Origin: Stramonita haemastoma
Taxonomy: Eukaryota > Mollusca > Gastropoda > Neogastropoda > Muricidae
NCBI GenBank assembly: GCA_030674155.1
Contig: CM060337.1
Location: 44,469,671-44,533,670, forward strand
Length of the DNA: 64,000 bases
Direction: 5' to 3'
Shown: positions 52,697-63,813 of the stretch, one piece after another
Position numbering within the stretch: position 1 is the first letter of the stretch
Layout: each line of letters opens with the position of its first letter
The notes under the pieces: generated by a model
The model's input: only the letters and a program-made list of their open reading frames with translations
Databases searched by the model: none
Told to the model about the DNA's origin: nothing
Program-made: the position numbers and the translations under genes

Positions 52697-55600
52697 AAAA
52701 AAATCCGAAAACCCCCAACAAAACATACACACACTCACACCTACAGGCTATACCCACACCCCAAAAGTCCTTCAGATGAGACTATAACTGAGGCCCTGTG
52801 TGCAAACGCACGCAGAACATCTTGCGTGTAGGAGGCCATTGTGTGCTGGTGGGAACAAATAAGATTTACAAAACTGCATACACACGGGAATGGATGTACG
52901 AAAAGCACATGAGTGCTTATTCCATTATCCTTGCTTTAAAAGAATAAAATTGTCTTTTAAAAATTTATAAACCACGCACACTGCATCACAGCAAAGTGCA
53001 AAAAATACCAACAAACCAGAAAACGGCATCAACAAAGCCTTTCCCCCCAAACCTCTATATGTGTAAATCAATTGCTGCTTTTTTCTTGTTTTCAGAAAGG
53101 GTATCTCCCAGTCAGCACTGCCATACAGACGCTCTGTCCCGACAGTAAGTAGAGTCGGCAGCCAAGATTTGCTTACATTCCTGTTGTACTGTTTTGGTAC
53201 TCAAATGTTGACTGATATTGGTCATTGTTTCCATTTCTTTCTCTGTGAAGGGGGGGGGGGGGGGGGGGTAAAAAGTATTCAGAATTGCTGGTATTGTTGA
53301 TTTTAGTCCATAGAGAATATCTGGAATTGACATTTTATACCACCAGTGAGGAAAGCCTAGTGGACAAAACTTAGTACTTGTGATGGTGATTGTGACTGTG
53401 TATGCTGGTTTGAGTCTTTGTAGAATTATTTCCCATGGAACTAACTCTCCTTTTACTGTTACTGTCATGTGGTGACTGTTTTATTTTACATGTTATCAAT
53501 ATTTGTCTCAGAAGGTGTGCCACTTTCTTGTTTAACATTTTGGGGGGGCTCTTTTGGGTTGTGTTTGTTTTTTCTTTTAAAAGAAATTGTGAATGATTAT
53601 GTTCATGCTTGGGACCTCCCTTGGTTATAGTATTTCAAATTTTTGCTGTGTATGTATGGAAAACGCTGTTTGTGACAGAAATTTGTAGTTTCTGCTTATT
53701 ATGAAGAAAACCATTAGTCTGGATATTTTGTGAACTGTATGAGAAACATTTATTCATATTTCTGTAAATGTGCTCATTGACAGAATGTGCAAAGCCAATG
53801 GATAAGATAACTGTAAAAGGTATACACTGCATTTATTTGGTAATGCCAGTGTCGTAATGAACTGAATTAATGGAGCGGCTTTTAAAAATTGGTCTTTCAC
53901 TTTGGTGTGTTGCACTATTAAAATTTTCTTTGGTGAATTAAAGGGGGGAAAAAAGAGTAAAATTTAAACACTATCATCATCATACTACCCCAATAATGTT
54001 GAGTATATATAATGTACAAAACAACAAGCAGAATTTTCATTTCCTCCTCCCCGTCCTCCCTTTTTCTTCCTTTCTTCATTCGTGTAATTTGACAAGTGCT
54101 TGTTTACAAAGAATATTGGACAGAATCATAACATTATTGTGTGCTTTCTTTTCTCCAGTGGCTGAAGCTGAGCTGTGATGATGTGGTGGAACAGATTGTC
54201 AAACTGGCCAAGAAAGGTCTGATGCCATCACAGATCGGTGAGTCGTTGGGCAGTCAGATTTGGAAATAGCTGCCACCCATGTCTGGGATATAAAATGTTA
54301 TGACTGGAGTACGTTTTTTTTGTTTGTAGTCATGTTGACTTTGAACTCCAGGTTTTCTTAGCCCTCCGGACACTTTTGTTTTTTGTTTTTGATTTTTTTG
54401 TTCCTTGGCTGGAGCTCCTGAGGCTCCAACAGTGAGATAAATTTATGCGTGTGCGAAAATTCCCCCCCCCCCTCAAACCATTTAGGTAGCCGCAGTCCTG
54501 CTTCAGGGATGATTGCTAAACATGACACTTGTGTGCAGATTTCTTTTTCCTGTCGTCGCTTCCTACCAGCACACAAAAGCTCACTCTGTTAAAAGGCAGA
54601 ACAGGTTTTTAACATGTTTGCAAGATGTTCAGCCAGCGCTTGTCTCATTGGAAGTACTTTGACATTCAGTTTGATTTTGTCGTCAAGCTGGGAAGAAAGG
54701 GCGGGGCTGGGAATAAAACCCAAAACCTCATGGTCTGCTTGTCAGCAGGCAAATATCTGAACCATTCTGCCACCCTCCTCCTTAGACACCATATGATTGT
54801 GCTGTATGACTGAGAATATCTTGTCTAGAGAATTAACTCTGCAAGGCATGTTCGCTCGCTGCCAAAAATCGTGTATAAAAATTGACATTTTTTCCCCCAC
54901 CAAGTGCATAAAATTGATGAAAAAATTCCTCTGACATCACTGCACTGAAAACAATTTTCAATATGTAATAACCAATACAGAACAAAAAAAAAAAAAAAAA
55001 TCTGGGAGCAGAGGATCATTGCTCATAACTTTGTCGCAGTGGACTTGTCTCACTTCAAAATTTCTTGATGAGGTTTGTCCTCTTAACCACACTCACCATC
55101 AATATTATGTCTGAAAATTAATTCTGGAAGTTGTATATGTTCACCATCCGCTGATGTCTCCTGGAAAAAAAAAAGAAAAAAAGTAGCATTTGACTAGGTA
55201 GTATCTAAAACAAGAAAATATCTGTATAATTCTCAAGTTGATGGGGGGGGGGGAGTAGTGGCAGCCTTGAGGCACTACTTCATCAGTGATTTTTTTGCAT
55301 CCTTGCAAACACTTTCTTTTTTTTAACCAAGCAAAAAAGAATATACAAAACTTGTCTTGAAGCTTGGCCTCTGCCATTGGCGTACACGATCACTGTACAT
55401 TTCTTCAGCTCACCGTACAGTGCTATCAGAATATGCTCAGCACATTCAAAGCGAGTAAATCCATCTCTGACCATTTGCAAGAAAATCACAGCAAGTGCAT
55501 AGCAGAAGCTTCTTTCAATTTCTTGGTTTTGTCCTATAGCAACATATCTTTAAGATGGTCATTTGCAGTGGTGGCAAATAGGTCATGAAGACATCTCCAT

Positions 55601-58600
55601 ATTTTTTCTTTAGATTTGATCCCAATTCCGTGTCTGATACCTGTTTCGTTCCCTGTTTGCAGGCGTCATTCTGCGTGACTCCCATGGCGTAGCCCAGGTG
55701 CGCCACGTCACCGGCAACAAGATCCTGCGTGTCCTGAAGGCCAAAGGACTGGCCCCCGACCTGCCCGAGGACCTGTACTGCCTGATCAAGAAGGCTGTCA
55801 GCATCAGGAAACACCTGGAGCGCAACAGGAAGGTCTGTATGGCTGTTGATGTTGATTTGTTATGTGTGGCTCATGTGATCGGTGAATGGTTCCTGTGTGT
55901 GTTGCTGTTTGACTTTGTGAACTGGATTGATGTGCTACTGCTGGAGCAGTTATTTGTAGTACAATGCTTTTTTCGAAAAAAGCATCATGTAATGAGAAAT
56001 GAAATTTGTCATATCGAGTGGGAAAGAAATCAGTTTCTGAAGAGGCAATGAGTGTAGGTCAGACATTCTTGATTACACAAAGCATGCTGATCGAACCATT
56101 TTCTGTTAGTGTGCTTGATTGGCACGGGACATTTGGTGCATGCGTATGTTGAAAGAAAACAGTCAAAAGGATTTCTCTCTTTTTTCTGTGTGGCATTGGA
56201 TGAAAGGTGGACTGTTGCCCAGGAAAAAGTTTAGTGCACACCAACCACATTTCGAAATCTGCCAGTACATGCATGTGTAAATAGATGGGTGAAAATACTT
56301 TTGATAGATTTCAGAATTAATTTTCATTGTCGATTTGCAGGCAAAAGAATTGTCCAAAACTCATTCTTGGTTTCACCAATGCCTTTAGTTGTACGTTCAA
56401 TGTAGCATTAGCTAGGAAATATTTGCAAATGTGTGGTAGTGTGTATGGAATTTTCTGGTCGTAGTGATGTCTTCACAGGGGAAGAAAATGAACAGAACTT
56501 GACCATAGAATAGAAATAAGCTTTTTTTTAAAAAAAAGTTCATTTGTAGTAATTAGTATAAAATTCATATATCAATTTCAGTAAATTTAGATGAAACTGT
56601 CTCATTTTTTAGAACGATAGTAAATTCATTGGCTTCAGAAGGGACAATCATATAGGCCTATAATAATGTCACAACTTCATCTCACCTTCATGCAAAGGAG
56701 TTGCTTCCTGTTGCAAGAAGGCAGGATATGTGTTTTGTTGTTGTTATTTTTCAGGGGGTTTGCAGAACATGTATTTGCGTGCAGTGTCCTTTGTCACAGC
56801 TGAAAAAAACTTAGGCTGTGCACTTGTCTGTTTTCATGTCCTCGTTCATCATAACTGCCTGAAATAATTTTAGGTGTGGTGGTGGTGGGGTTTTTTTATG
56901 TCTGTTTTCGTGTCTTTGTTCATAACTGCCTGAGATAATTTTAGCTGAACACACGGCAGTGGTGGTGGTGGTGGTGTTTTTTTTTACTTCTGTTTTCCTG
57001 TCTTTGTTCATAACTTGCCTGAGATAATTTTAGCTGAACACGCAGTGTTGGGTTTTGTTGTTGTTTTTTTCTAAATCCATTCATGGTAAAAAAAAGTTTT
57101 TGAATTGACCCCAACTTGCTCTGTGTGTTCAGGACAAGGATGCCAAGTTCCGCCTTATCCTTGTGGAGAGCCGTATTCACCGCCTGGCTCGCTACTACAA
57201 GAAGAAGAGGATCCTTCCTCCCACCTGGAAGTAGTAAGTATCGGGCGCTAGACATAAAAAAAGGGGTTGGGGGAGTATAGTCCTAGGAATGAGGAGATAG
57301 GCTACAGTTGGAGCCTTTAGTCTGTTCTGTTGAGTTGACCCTTATTCCCCCTGAGGTCACACAGTTCATTCACTGTGAAACTCATGTCAAAGGGAGGTAA
57401 TTTTTACAACTTTCAATAGTCGCTACACAGAAAACTGAATATATTTATACCATCTTTTACTGCAAGAAATGTTGTTTCCTGCATTCTGCAATAATTAAAG
57501 CACACACTGGGCCAGATGCTTTTGCATTCATGCAGTTTACCCCCCCCCCCCAAAAAAAAAAAAAAAAAAAATTACATAATTTTTTTTTTTGCTATCGGTA
57601 TGGCAATTATCTCTTCCATCAAACTTGTAAACAACAGTATCTAGGCCACAATGCCCCATCTACTCTATCAGTCTTAACAATATTCCAATGGAAAAAGCCT
57701 TTAAATCTGCACTATAGGCTTCCAAATCCTCTCTTAGAAGCCATCTTAACCATTGTTCATAACAAGATTTATTTAGCAAGCTTTAGAAATTTATTATTTG
57801 CTTAAAACCCTACCAATTTGAACACTGAAAAGTTCAGAACATGGCGGCATCTTGTTCATGCAAAGACAGCAACTCTCGTGAGAGTCTCGTTTATGTAAAC
57901 AACAATGGTGGCTCTCATAATACGCACATGGTTTGCGGGCGCTACAGGGTTACGTTATAAATGGGCGCAGCAGGGGAATAAGGGTTTAAAACGCATGTGG
58001 TGCTGGCATCGTATGTGGCATAGTTGTTAACTTGTTTGTGCTGTTTTTGAGTTTTTTTTTGGGTGTTTTTTTTTTGTCATGCATTATTTTGTGTGTGTAG
58101 TGGGGAGGGGGGTTGCACATATTTTTTGTAAAAGATCCTTTACAAGTTTTTTTCAGGGGGGGGGCTGGATTGTTTTTGTTTTTTCTTTAATAGAAATGTC
58201 TTGATTTGTAAAGGTCACGGAAAAAGATTTTTTCCTTTGGATTCATGGAAAAGATGGAAATAACAGGAATAGTGCTGAATCCCATAATTGTTTTGTGTAT
58301 GTAATTCATTTACCCATCAAGCATAGCACATAAAAATTGTACAAAGTGTATAAAAAGGTAAGCATCGGGTCACCAACTACAGTAATCACTGATGACTGCA
58401 CTGTGGATATTTTATTGTAGTGGTTTCATGTAGTTGACTTCATCAGCTTGATGTATACTATTTTACACTCTCATGTCATGAAAAGTGTCATAACATCCAT
58501 TATAGGAGCGTGTTAGTGGATTGTTGTCATTCATGCTATGCGTTTTATTGTATTTTCATTCATGCTTAATGTTCTCTTTTGTCTGTTTTTCTTGCAGTGA

Positions 58601-58631
58601 ATCCAGCACAGCCTCGGCTCTTGTTGCCTAA
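51194..58631 (+). CDS. RPS13: 40S ribosomal protein S13 (uS15), six coding exons
   Basis: Structural protein of the small ribosomal subunit that binds 18S rRNA in the platform and contributes to a bridge with the large subunit. Coding join: 51194-51216, 53096-53144, 54159-54237, 55663-55832, 57133-57233, 58598-58631. It sums to 456 bases, 151 codons plus stop, the usual length of animal RPS13. The N-terminal eukaryotic extension ([20 protein letters not shown]) is followed by the S15 domain with [20 protein letters not shown] and ends [12 protein letters not shown], all as in the family. The fit is frame-perfect. The start is the first ATG after a pyrimidine-rich leader. Relative to human, residues such as His after QVR (Phe in human) and Cys in DLYCLIKK differ. 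Introns are 1.0-1.9 kb and hold SINEs in introns 1 and 3. Ubiquitous housekeeping expression is inferred. Confidence 0.97.
52025..52295 (+). mobile_element. SINE-A/SINE-B composite, RPS13 intron 1
   Basis: GAGGCCCCATGTGCGAACG, GTTCCACCTTTCGGAAGAGC, CACACAGGTGTTGTGTTGAC, GAGAGCAGCCCAAATTTCAC and AAATCTGCTGTGACATCAAG: the same composite order as 36722-37078. Confidence 0.75.
52660..52705. repeat. poly-C then poly-A
   Basis: Two long homopolymers joined back to back in intron 1 (poly-C about 26, poly-A about 18). Length is probably assembly-sensitive. Confidence 0.9.
52755..52955 (+). mobile_element. SINE-A, core to tail, RPS13 intron 1
   Basis: CAAAAGTCCTTCAGATGAGA, GCACGCAGAACATCTTGCG, GGCCATTGTGTGCTGG and the ATTATCCTTGCTTTAAAAGA tail. 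The block between CTTGCG and GGCCATTG is deleted by about 35 bases. Confidence 0.85.
53096..53144 (+). CDS. RPS13: RPS13 exon 2
   Basis: Acceptor TTCTTGTTTTCAG, 49 bases completing Gly8 and encoding [16 protein letters not shown], donor GTAAGT. Confidence 0.96.
54159..54237 (+). CDS. RPS13: RPS13 exon 3
   Basis: Acceptor TTTCTTTTCTCCAG, 79 bases encoding [20 protein letters not shown] then LMPSQI plus one base of Gly51. Donor GTGAGT. Confidence 0.96.
54390..54795 (-). mobile_element. SINE-C, reverse, RPS13 intron 3
   Basis: Reverse-strand head GGAGGGTGGCAGAATGG with CAGATATTTGCCTGCTG, a degraded B box (complement of GAATAAAACCC), then a core resembling part of SINE-A (AGGCAGAACAGGTTTTTAAC, CAAGATGTTCAG) and a 3' end TTCCTTGGCTGGAGCTCC. 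It shares the head with 32212-32280. Confidence 0.6.
55663..55832 (+). CDS. RPS13: RPS13 exon 4
   Basis: Acceptor CCCTGTTTGCAG, 170 bases from Gly51 to Lys107 with the S15 signature region ([20 protein letters not shown]). The GC-rich coding sequence stands out from the AT-rich introns. Donor GTCTGT is weaker than the others. Confidence 0.97.
57133..57233 (+). CDS. RPS13: RPS13 exon 5
   Basis: Acceptor TGTGTGTTCAG, 101 bases encoding [20 protein letters not shown] then [13 protein letters not shown] plus two bases of Tyr141. Donor GTAAGT. A stop-like TAGTAA at the junction is removed by splicing, which makes this donor essential. Confidence 0.97.
58598..58631 (+). CDS. RPS13: RPS13 exon 6 (coding part)
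   Basis: Acceptor TTTTTCTTGCAG, completes Tyr141 and encodes [10 protein letters not shown] and TAA. Confidence 0.96.
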
Positions 58632-58676
58632 ACTCAAAGGAAATGTGAAAAGACTGTCATGAGTTATCGGTGAATG

Positions 58677-58682
58677 AATAAA
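58677..58682 (+). terminator. RPS13: RPS13 polyadenylation signal
   Basis: AATAAA 46 bases after the stop codon, followed by an A run and a GT-rich downstream region (GTGTGTGC at 58723 onward), giving a very short 3' UTR as usual for ribosomal protein mRNAs. Confidence 0.85.
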
Positions 58683-58784
58683 AAAAAAAATCAGTTTTAG
58701 ACAGTGGCTGCGTGTTTATAATTGTGTGTGCATGCTGTGTGTGTGCGCACGTGTGTGTGTGCATGTGCATGCTCTGTGTATGTG

Positions 58785-59127
58785 TTTATTTATTCTTTTA
58801 TATCGAGGATAATGGAATAAGCAATCATATGCTTTTTTATATCCAGTCCCCGTGTGTATGCAGTTTTGTAAATGTCAACTGTTCCCACCTGCACATGATG
58901 GCCTACTCTTACAAAAAGCATAACAGGATTTAATGTGTGCGCAAGATGTTCTGCGTGCGTTCGCACAAGGGGCCTCGGTTTATAGTCTTATGTGAAAGAC
59001 TTTTGGGGGAAGTGGAGTCAGCACTGATGTTAACTCCAGAGGAAAAATCTCCTCGACAGGGAATTGAACCTGGGTCGTCAAATTGCAAGCACAATGTTCT
59101 GACCACTAGGCTATATCCTGTCCCCGG
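58785..59127 (-). mobile_element. SINE-A, full-length, reverse, just after RPS13
   Basis: Tail 58790 (TTCTTTTATATCGAGGATAA), core, reverse B-box region GGGAATTGAACCTGG and reverse A box CCACTAGGCTA, end CCTGTCCCC at 59124. It lies about 100 bases beyond the RPS13 polyadenylation signal. Confidence 0.93.
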
Positions 59128-59149
59128 GTGGGTGTGTGTGTGTTCGTAG

Positions 59150-59290
59150 GGTTCGCACAAATCCTAAAAAGCCCTAAAAGTCCCTGAATTTTGAAGAGCC
59201 CATTTAGGGCCCCATAAAAGCCTTAAGAATGAGACATACAAGCCCGCGTCTGAAGGCCCCCAAAAGCCCTAGAAGTGGGAATTATGAGTT
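59150..59290. repeat. repeat-like block rich in AAAAGCCCTA motifs
   Basis: AAAAAGCCCTAAAAGTCCC, CCCATTTAGGGCCCCATAAA, AAGCCTTAAG and CCCCAAAAGCCCTAG. The internal AAAGCCCTA repetition suggests a fragment of a dispersed element. The class is not recognised. Confidence 0.4.
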
Positions 59291-59684
59291 AGAAATTTCT
59301 GTTGAAATATAAATTTAAAAAAAAAGTAATTGAAATTACACTAATGAAAAACGAAGGCAAGATTGAAGAAGTGTGCCCAAAGATCGTTATTTTGCAGATA
59401 CAATTTTGTTGTCTGCTATTCGTACAAAGCTGCCTATTTTGCCAAGGGAGGTAATTTGCCTCCATTGCCATCCCATGATTGCTTTTAATCTGGCATTAAC
59501 TTGGCTCTATAGATCCAGACACCTGCAGTGTTGGTCAGTTTGAACAACGCTCTCAAACTTGCATCTGTAAGGTGGAGGAAGCTTGACTTGCGGGGTCTCA
59601 GTCTTCCTATTGACCCCATGGGCCATAGCATGACCCCTCTCCACCCTCCCCCCTCCTCCCCCTGCTATGATAGGCAGGCAGATA

Positions 59685-59850
59685 TCAATAAACTTATTGA
59701 ATTGACAGAACTCGACCATATGTCTTCTATTTCAAACAAAACAAAGTGTATGTTTATAACCACTCGGCAAAAAAGACAAATTGCCTCCTCCAATTGTACC
59801 ACCACTAAAAGTTCATCACAAATGACAAACAAGCAGCATTAAAAGCTCAA
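59685..59850 (+). mobile_element. LINE reverse-transcriptase fragment
   Basis: Frame reads ADINKLIELTELDHMSS then NKTKCMFITTRQKRQI. This matches the region after FADD in the - strand LINE (TWTHLNHMSLNAQKTKSMYV, LVRQKRQKM at 22600-22690), in opposite orientation and diverged. A short remnant. Confidence 0.7.
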
Positions 59851-60490
59851 AGCATTTTTTAAAGTATATTAAATTCATTAAAATGCACAAAGTACACTTG
59901 TGAATGACAATAAATGAATTTTCAAGAAATACCTGCAAATTTTATGAATTTTGAGAGACGGGAGAACTTTTTGAGATTTACATATCGCCAGCCTGCAAAA
60001 AATAAAACTGAACATGGGTTGAAGAAAATGTGGAAGAAAATCTTGTCATAAATGTATAAAGTGGGGACATCCATGATAAAATGAAATTCATCCCCTAAAA
60101 CAGATATTACATTTTGAACACATTCTTTATTCCTGTGGTGTTATGGAAACGTCCAACCTCAATAGGCAGCTTGTGACAACTACAAAGAAATTTTATAAAA
60201 GCGTAAACATATGGTAGACAAGTTATATATTTTCCTCATCAAATTCGAACTTATAGTTTACATAATAAAGGCATCTTCGATTATCCCACTGCTCAGGTCT
60301 CCATTCATTAACTTTTTTTTTTTTTTATCAAGAAGGCTTTGATATATGTGAATTTGTAGAATTAATACTTGAACAAGTGTCTCTCCCACAGTCAAATCTG
60401 CTTTATACTAAGATTTTTTTTTTGGTATCATATTTAGCCATGCTGATTGAATCAAATATTTGTCATGTAAATCTCATCATCTGGTAAACA
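59851..60490. other. intergenic, no gene recognised
   Basis: AT-rich; may be old LINE-derived sequence but no motif remains. Confidence 0.4.
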
Positions 60491-60499
60491 TTTGACTAT

Positions 60500-61275
60500 A
60501 GCTTTTCAAACTTACCTGGAAATCAAGCAGCTGCATCCAGAAACGAACCATTCAAACAGTGACCAAAATAGACCAGGGATATCTGCCCGTTTTCTCCATG
60601 TACTAATGAAGTTGACTTTGTACACTTTAAACGAAAACGGTATTTTAAAAACGAAGGGAAACCTATCAAATTGTTGATATATTTTCATATCCCCAAATTT
60701 CACATCCATACAACAAAGCAGGTACAACGATTTTATGGAATAGATGAGGAGTCACATTTGTAGTTAGTTGTATTTGCCGTACAGTCCTTATCAAACTATA
60801 CATGACTTCAGTAGCTTTATCATAAGCATTTTTCTTGCCCATAATGTCACATCCATACAACAAAGCACTTGCAACGATTTTATCAAATAAATTGTCACAC
60901 GTGTATGCAGTTCTTTTTGCCGTGCAGTCCTTTTCAAACTAAACATGACTTAAGTAGCTTAAGGATTTTTCTTGCATTTTGCAAAACTACCACTCCTAAT
61001 GAAGTTGATTCCTAAATATTTTAAACTATTAAGAACTTCCAGTGCTTTTCCACCGTACATAAACATATGACAATATCTATCGTGGCCGAATATCATGACT
61101 TTTGTTTTTCACTAGATTCACAAGTTTCCATTGAGAACAGTAAGTATCCAAATTGTCTAAATTATCTTGTAAGCCTCCTTTGTAGTGGAGAATAAAATGG
61201 TATCATCAGCATAAAGTAAAAGTTTAATGTTGGTGGTTAACATTTTGGCATCAGATGAAAGTTGAATATGCAGAA
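60500..61275 (-). mobile_element. LINE remnant: RT palm to thumb, with internal duplication
   Basis: On the - strand: LADDTILFSTT (about 61180-61215, catalytic Asp pair), then FGHDRYC and a KALEVLNSLKYLGINFIRSG stretch (about 60990-61090), FAKCKKN, and VMYSLIRTVRQIQL with PALLYGCEIWGYEN (60666-60863). The pattern is that of a LINE with '...KYLG...LLYGCEIWG'. A block of about 150 bases is duplicated (60690-60835 and 60845-60985; CATCCATACAACAAAGCA in both). Several stops and frame changes; not functional. Confidence 0.8.
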
Positions 61276-61719
61276 GTAATCAATTTCTGATAAACATTGT
61301 TCCAAATCATTCAGAAACTGTGCTACTTCATGTCAATATTACTTCCCCTTCACAAGCTATATACATGTATCATCTTAAAAGAGTTCCATCCCCTAATTGT
61401 TCGAAGTTGCTTAGTAGTCCAGGTCAAAGCTTTCATGTGATTACATGAAGCAGCAATTTTTGTATGAAATTGTAGACTTACTGTTCACCTGTCTGAATAT
61501 AAGGCGAAAGTAAATGTAGACATACATGTTTTTCAATTTGTGAACCTATAGTAAAATTTGAAATTCTTGGTTTAATGACAAGTTGTGAAAAGCTGAAGGC
61601 AACAAGTTCAGCTGTAAGTTAGGAATTCCAGATCTGAATGGGAACCTGCCCCTAACATCTAATTCTCCGAGCTGTGGAAATGTGTTGTCTATCTTCTCAT
61701 GTACATGCCAGGGTGAAGG

Positions 61720-62530
61720 ATAGGGGGGGGGGGGGGGGTTGTGGAAGGGAGGGGGCGGGGAGAAAGATAGGAGGTGGAAAGAGAAGGGAGGGGGGCAGGG
61801 AGAAAGAGAGGGGGGTGGAAAGAGAAGGGACAATTAGGGAGAAAGATAGGGAGATGGAAAGAGAAGGGACAATTAGGGAGAAAGATAGGGAGATGGAAAG
61901 AGAAGGGACAATTAGGGAGAAAGAGAGGGAGATGGAAAGAGAAGGGACAATTAGGGAGAAAGATAGGGGGATGGAAAGAGAAGGGACAATTAGGGAGAAA
62001 GAGAGGGAGATGGAAAGAGAAGGGACAATTAGAGAGAAAGATAGGGAGATGGAAAGAGAAGGGACAATTAGGGAGAAAGAGAGGAGATGGAAAGAGAAGG
62101 GACAATTAGAGAGAAAGATAGGGAGATGGAAAGAGAAGGGACAATTAGAGAGAAAGATAGGGAGATGGAAAGAGAAGGGACAATTAGGGAGAAAGGGGGG
62201 TGGAAAGAGAAGGGACAATTAGGGAGAAAGATAGGGAGATGGAAAGAGAAGGGACAATTAGGGAGAAAGATAGGGAGATGGAAAGAGAAGGGAGGGGATA
62301 GGGAGAAGGGGTGGAAAGAGAAGGGAGGGGATAGGGAGAAGGGGTGGAAAGAGAAGGGAGGGGATAGGGAGAAGGGGTGGAAAGAGAAGGGAGGGGATAG
62401 GGAGAAGGGGTGGAAAGAGAAGGGAGGGGATAGGGAGAAGGGGTGGAAAGAGAAGGGAGGGGATAGGGAGAAGGGGTGGAAAGAGAAGGGACAAGTAGGG
62501 AGAAGGATAGGGGTGGAAAGAGAAGGGAGG
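61720..62530. repeat. polypurine minisatellite, two unit types
   Basis: 61800-62290: about 12 units of about 42 bases (GGGACAATTAGGGAGAAAGA, then TAGGGAGATGGAAAGAGAA). 62285-62500: seven units of about 33 bases (GGAGGGGATAGGGAGAAGGG then GTGGAAAGAGAA). The GGAAAGAGAAGGGA block is shared. Purines make up nearly all of the + strand. All frames are open because units are stop-free, which yields several 100-180 codon spurious ORFs. Confidence 0.95.
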
Positions 62531-62549
62531 GATTTAAATTTTTTTTTTT

Positions 62550-62665
62550 TATTTAATTCTTTTATATCAAGGATAATGGGATAAGTACTCATGTGCTATT
62601 TTCCATCCTGTCCCCATGTGTCTGCAGTTGTGTAAATATTGTCATCTGTTCCCACTGGACTGGGA
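62550..62665 (-). mobile_element. SINE-A tail, reverse
   Basis: AATTCTTTTATATCAAGGAT, ACTCATGTGCTATTTTCC and CTGTTCCCACTGG. It ends where GGACTGGGAGAAACAGG resumes purine repeat sequence, so it probably inserted in the minisatellite. Confidence 0.75.
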
Positions 62666-62859
62666 CTGGGAGAAACAGGGGGGTGGAAAGAGAAGGGGGG
62701 GGGGGGGGGTAGTGCAGGCTGAAGCCTACTCATTATAAAGTGCTGCTGTAGACACTTCATATCTTGTCTGGCACAACTCTACAAGCAAAAGCCAATGGGA
62801 TAAGGAAATAATAAAACAAGCAGATTATAAGATTACCAATAAAAATTGAAAAAAAGAAA

Positions 62860-62970
62860 AGAAAATGGGGGCAGTTGTGCTCTTGTATCGATGGGCTCTT
62901 CTCATGGAGAACAATCTGAATTTCAGGCAGAGAAATCTGCTGTGTCTGACATTGGTATACAATACAAAAC
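62860..62970 (+). mobile_element. SINE-B 3' end
   Basis: GGGCTCTTCTCATGGAGAAC, CTGAATTTCAGGCAGAGAAA and TCTGCTGTGTCTGACATTGG correspond to the last part of SINE-B. Confidence 0.7.
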
Positions 62971-63475
62971 AGCACAACACAACACAACACAATACAATAA
63001 TGCAATACAATGCAACACACTACTAGACAGTACAAAACATCAATACAATACAAAACACTACAACACAATACACTACAATACAATGCAAGACATTACTAAA
63101 CAGCACAATACAAATCAATACAATACAACAACACAATACAATACACCACTAGACAGTACAAAACAAATCAATTCAATACAAAACAACACAATACACTTCA
63201 ATACAATGCAACACACTACTAAACAGTACAATAGAAATCAATACAACACACTACTATACACTACAACTATACAATACAATGCAACACACTACTAAACAGT
63301 TCAATACAAATCAATACAACACAATACTGTACGATACAATACAATACAGTGCAACACAACACACACTAAACAGTACAATACAACACAATACTATACACTA
63401 TAACGATACAACACAACACAGCACAATACGAATTAATACAATACAAAACAAATCAATACAACACAATACTCGGAA
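62963..63475. repeat. degenerate ACAAT-type pentanucleotide array
   Basis: AATACAACAC and CAATACAAAT-type words repeated for about 500 bases with higher-order blocks (CACTACTAAACAGTACAATA recurs at intervals of about 60-100 bases). On the + strand it lacks G and is Asn/Gln/Thr-rich in translation; not coding. Confidence 0.88.
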
Positions 63476-63760
63476 TTTCTTCAGAAAAGTACTCAAGTCA
63501 CCACTTAACCTGTATCCCACAAACGCCAAACATATACCACCTGCATCATACTTTAATTATACTGGGTGTTGTCCCGGCTTGGTAGTTGCGAAAAAAAAAG
63601 CTGATTTATATGTAAGCCCATATACTATCAATAAAAACATCGATAAACGTTGGCTTGTATCCCCCTCCCTCCCCTCCCACCCCCTTCCTATCCGCCAGTG
63701 GTAGCGTGTGGATGATAGGGGCAGAAACAGGTGGTGTAGAGAGGTCTGTGTGACATGTGT
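63476..63760. other. intergenic, no gene recognised
   Basis: Unique-looking; contains a C/T-rich stretch near 63660-63690. No exon-like features. Confidence 0.45.
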
Positions 63761-63763
63761 GTG

Positions 63764-63811
<48 letters not shown>
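63761..63811. repeat. (GT)n microsatellite
   Basis: About 22 GT units; the window ends 190 bases later in unique sequence. Confidence 0.94.

Positions 63812-63813
<2 letters not shown>

Noticed and set aside
55065..55114. Box C/D snoRNA in RPS13 intron 3 (TTGATGA ... CTGA with AATTT/AAATT flanks)
   Set aside because: Only 50 bases, first base of box C does not fit, and no guide with recognisable rRNA complementarity.
58410..58460. snoRNA-like CTGATGAC in RPS13 intron 5
   Set aside because: No box D at a suitable distance and no closing stem; no resemblance to the conserved part of U14.
61674..62584. Open frames of 110-180 codons on both strands
   Set aside because: Polypurine minisatellite read in every frame; no non-repetitive domain.
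63279..63704. 141-codon Asn/Thr-rich open frame
   Set aside because: Mostly the degenerate ACAAT repeat, which contains no stop in that frame.
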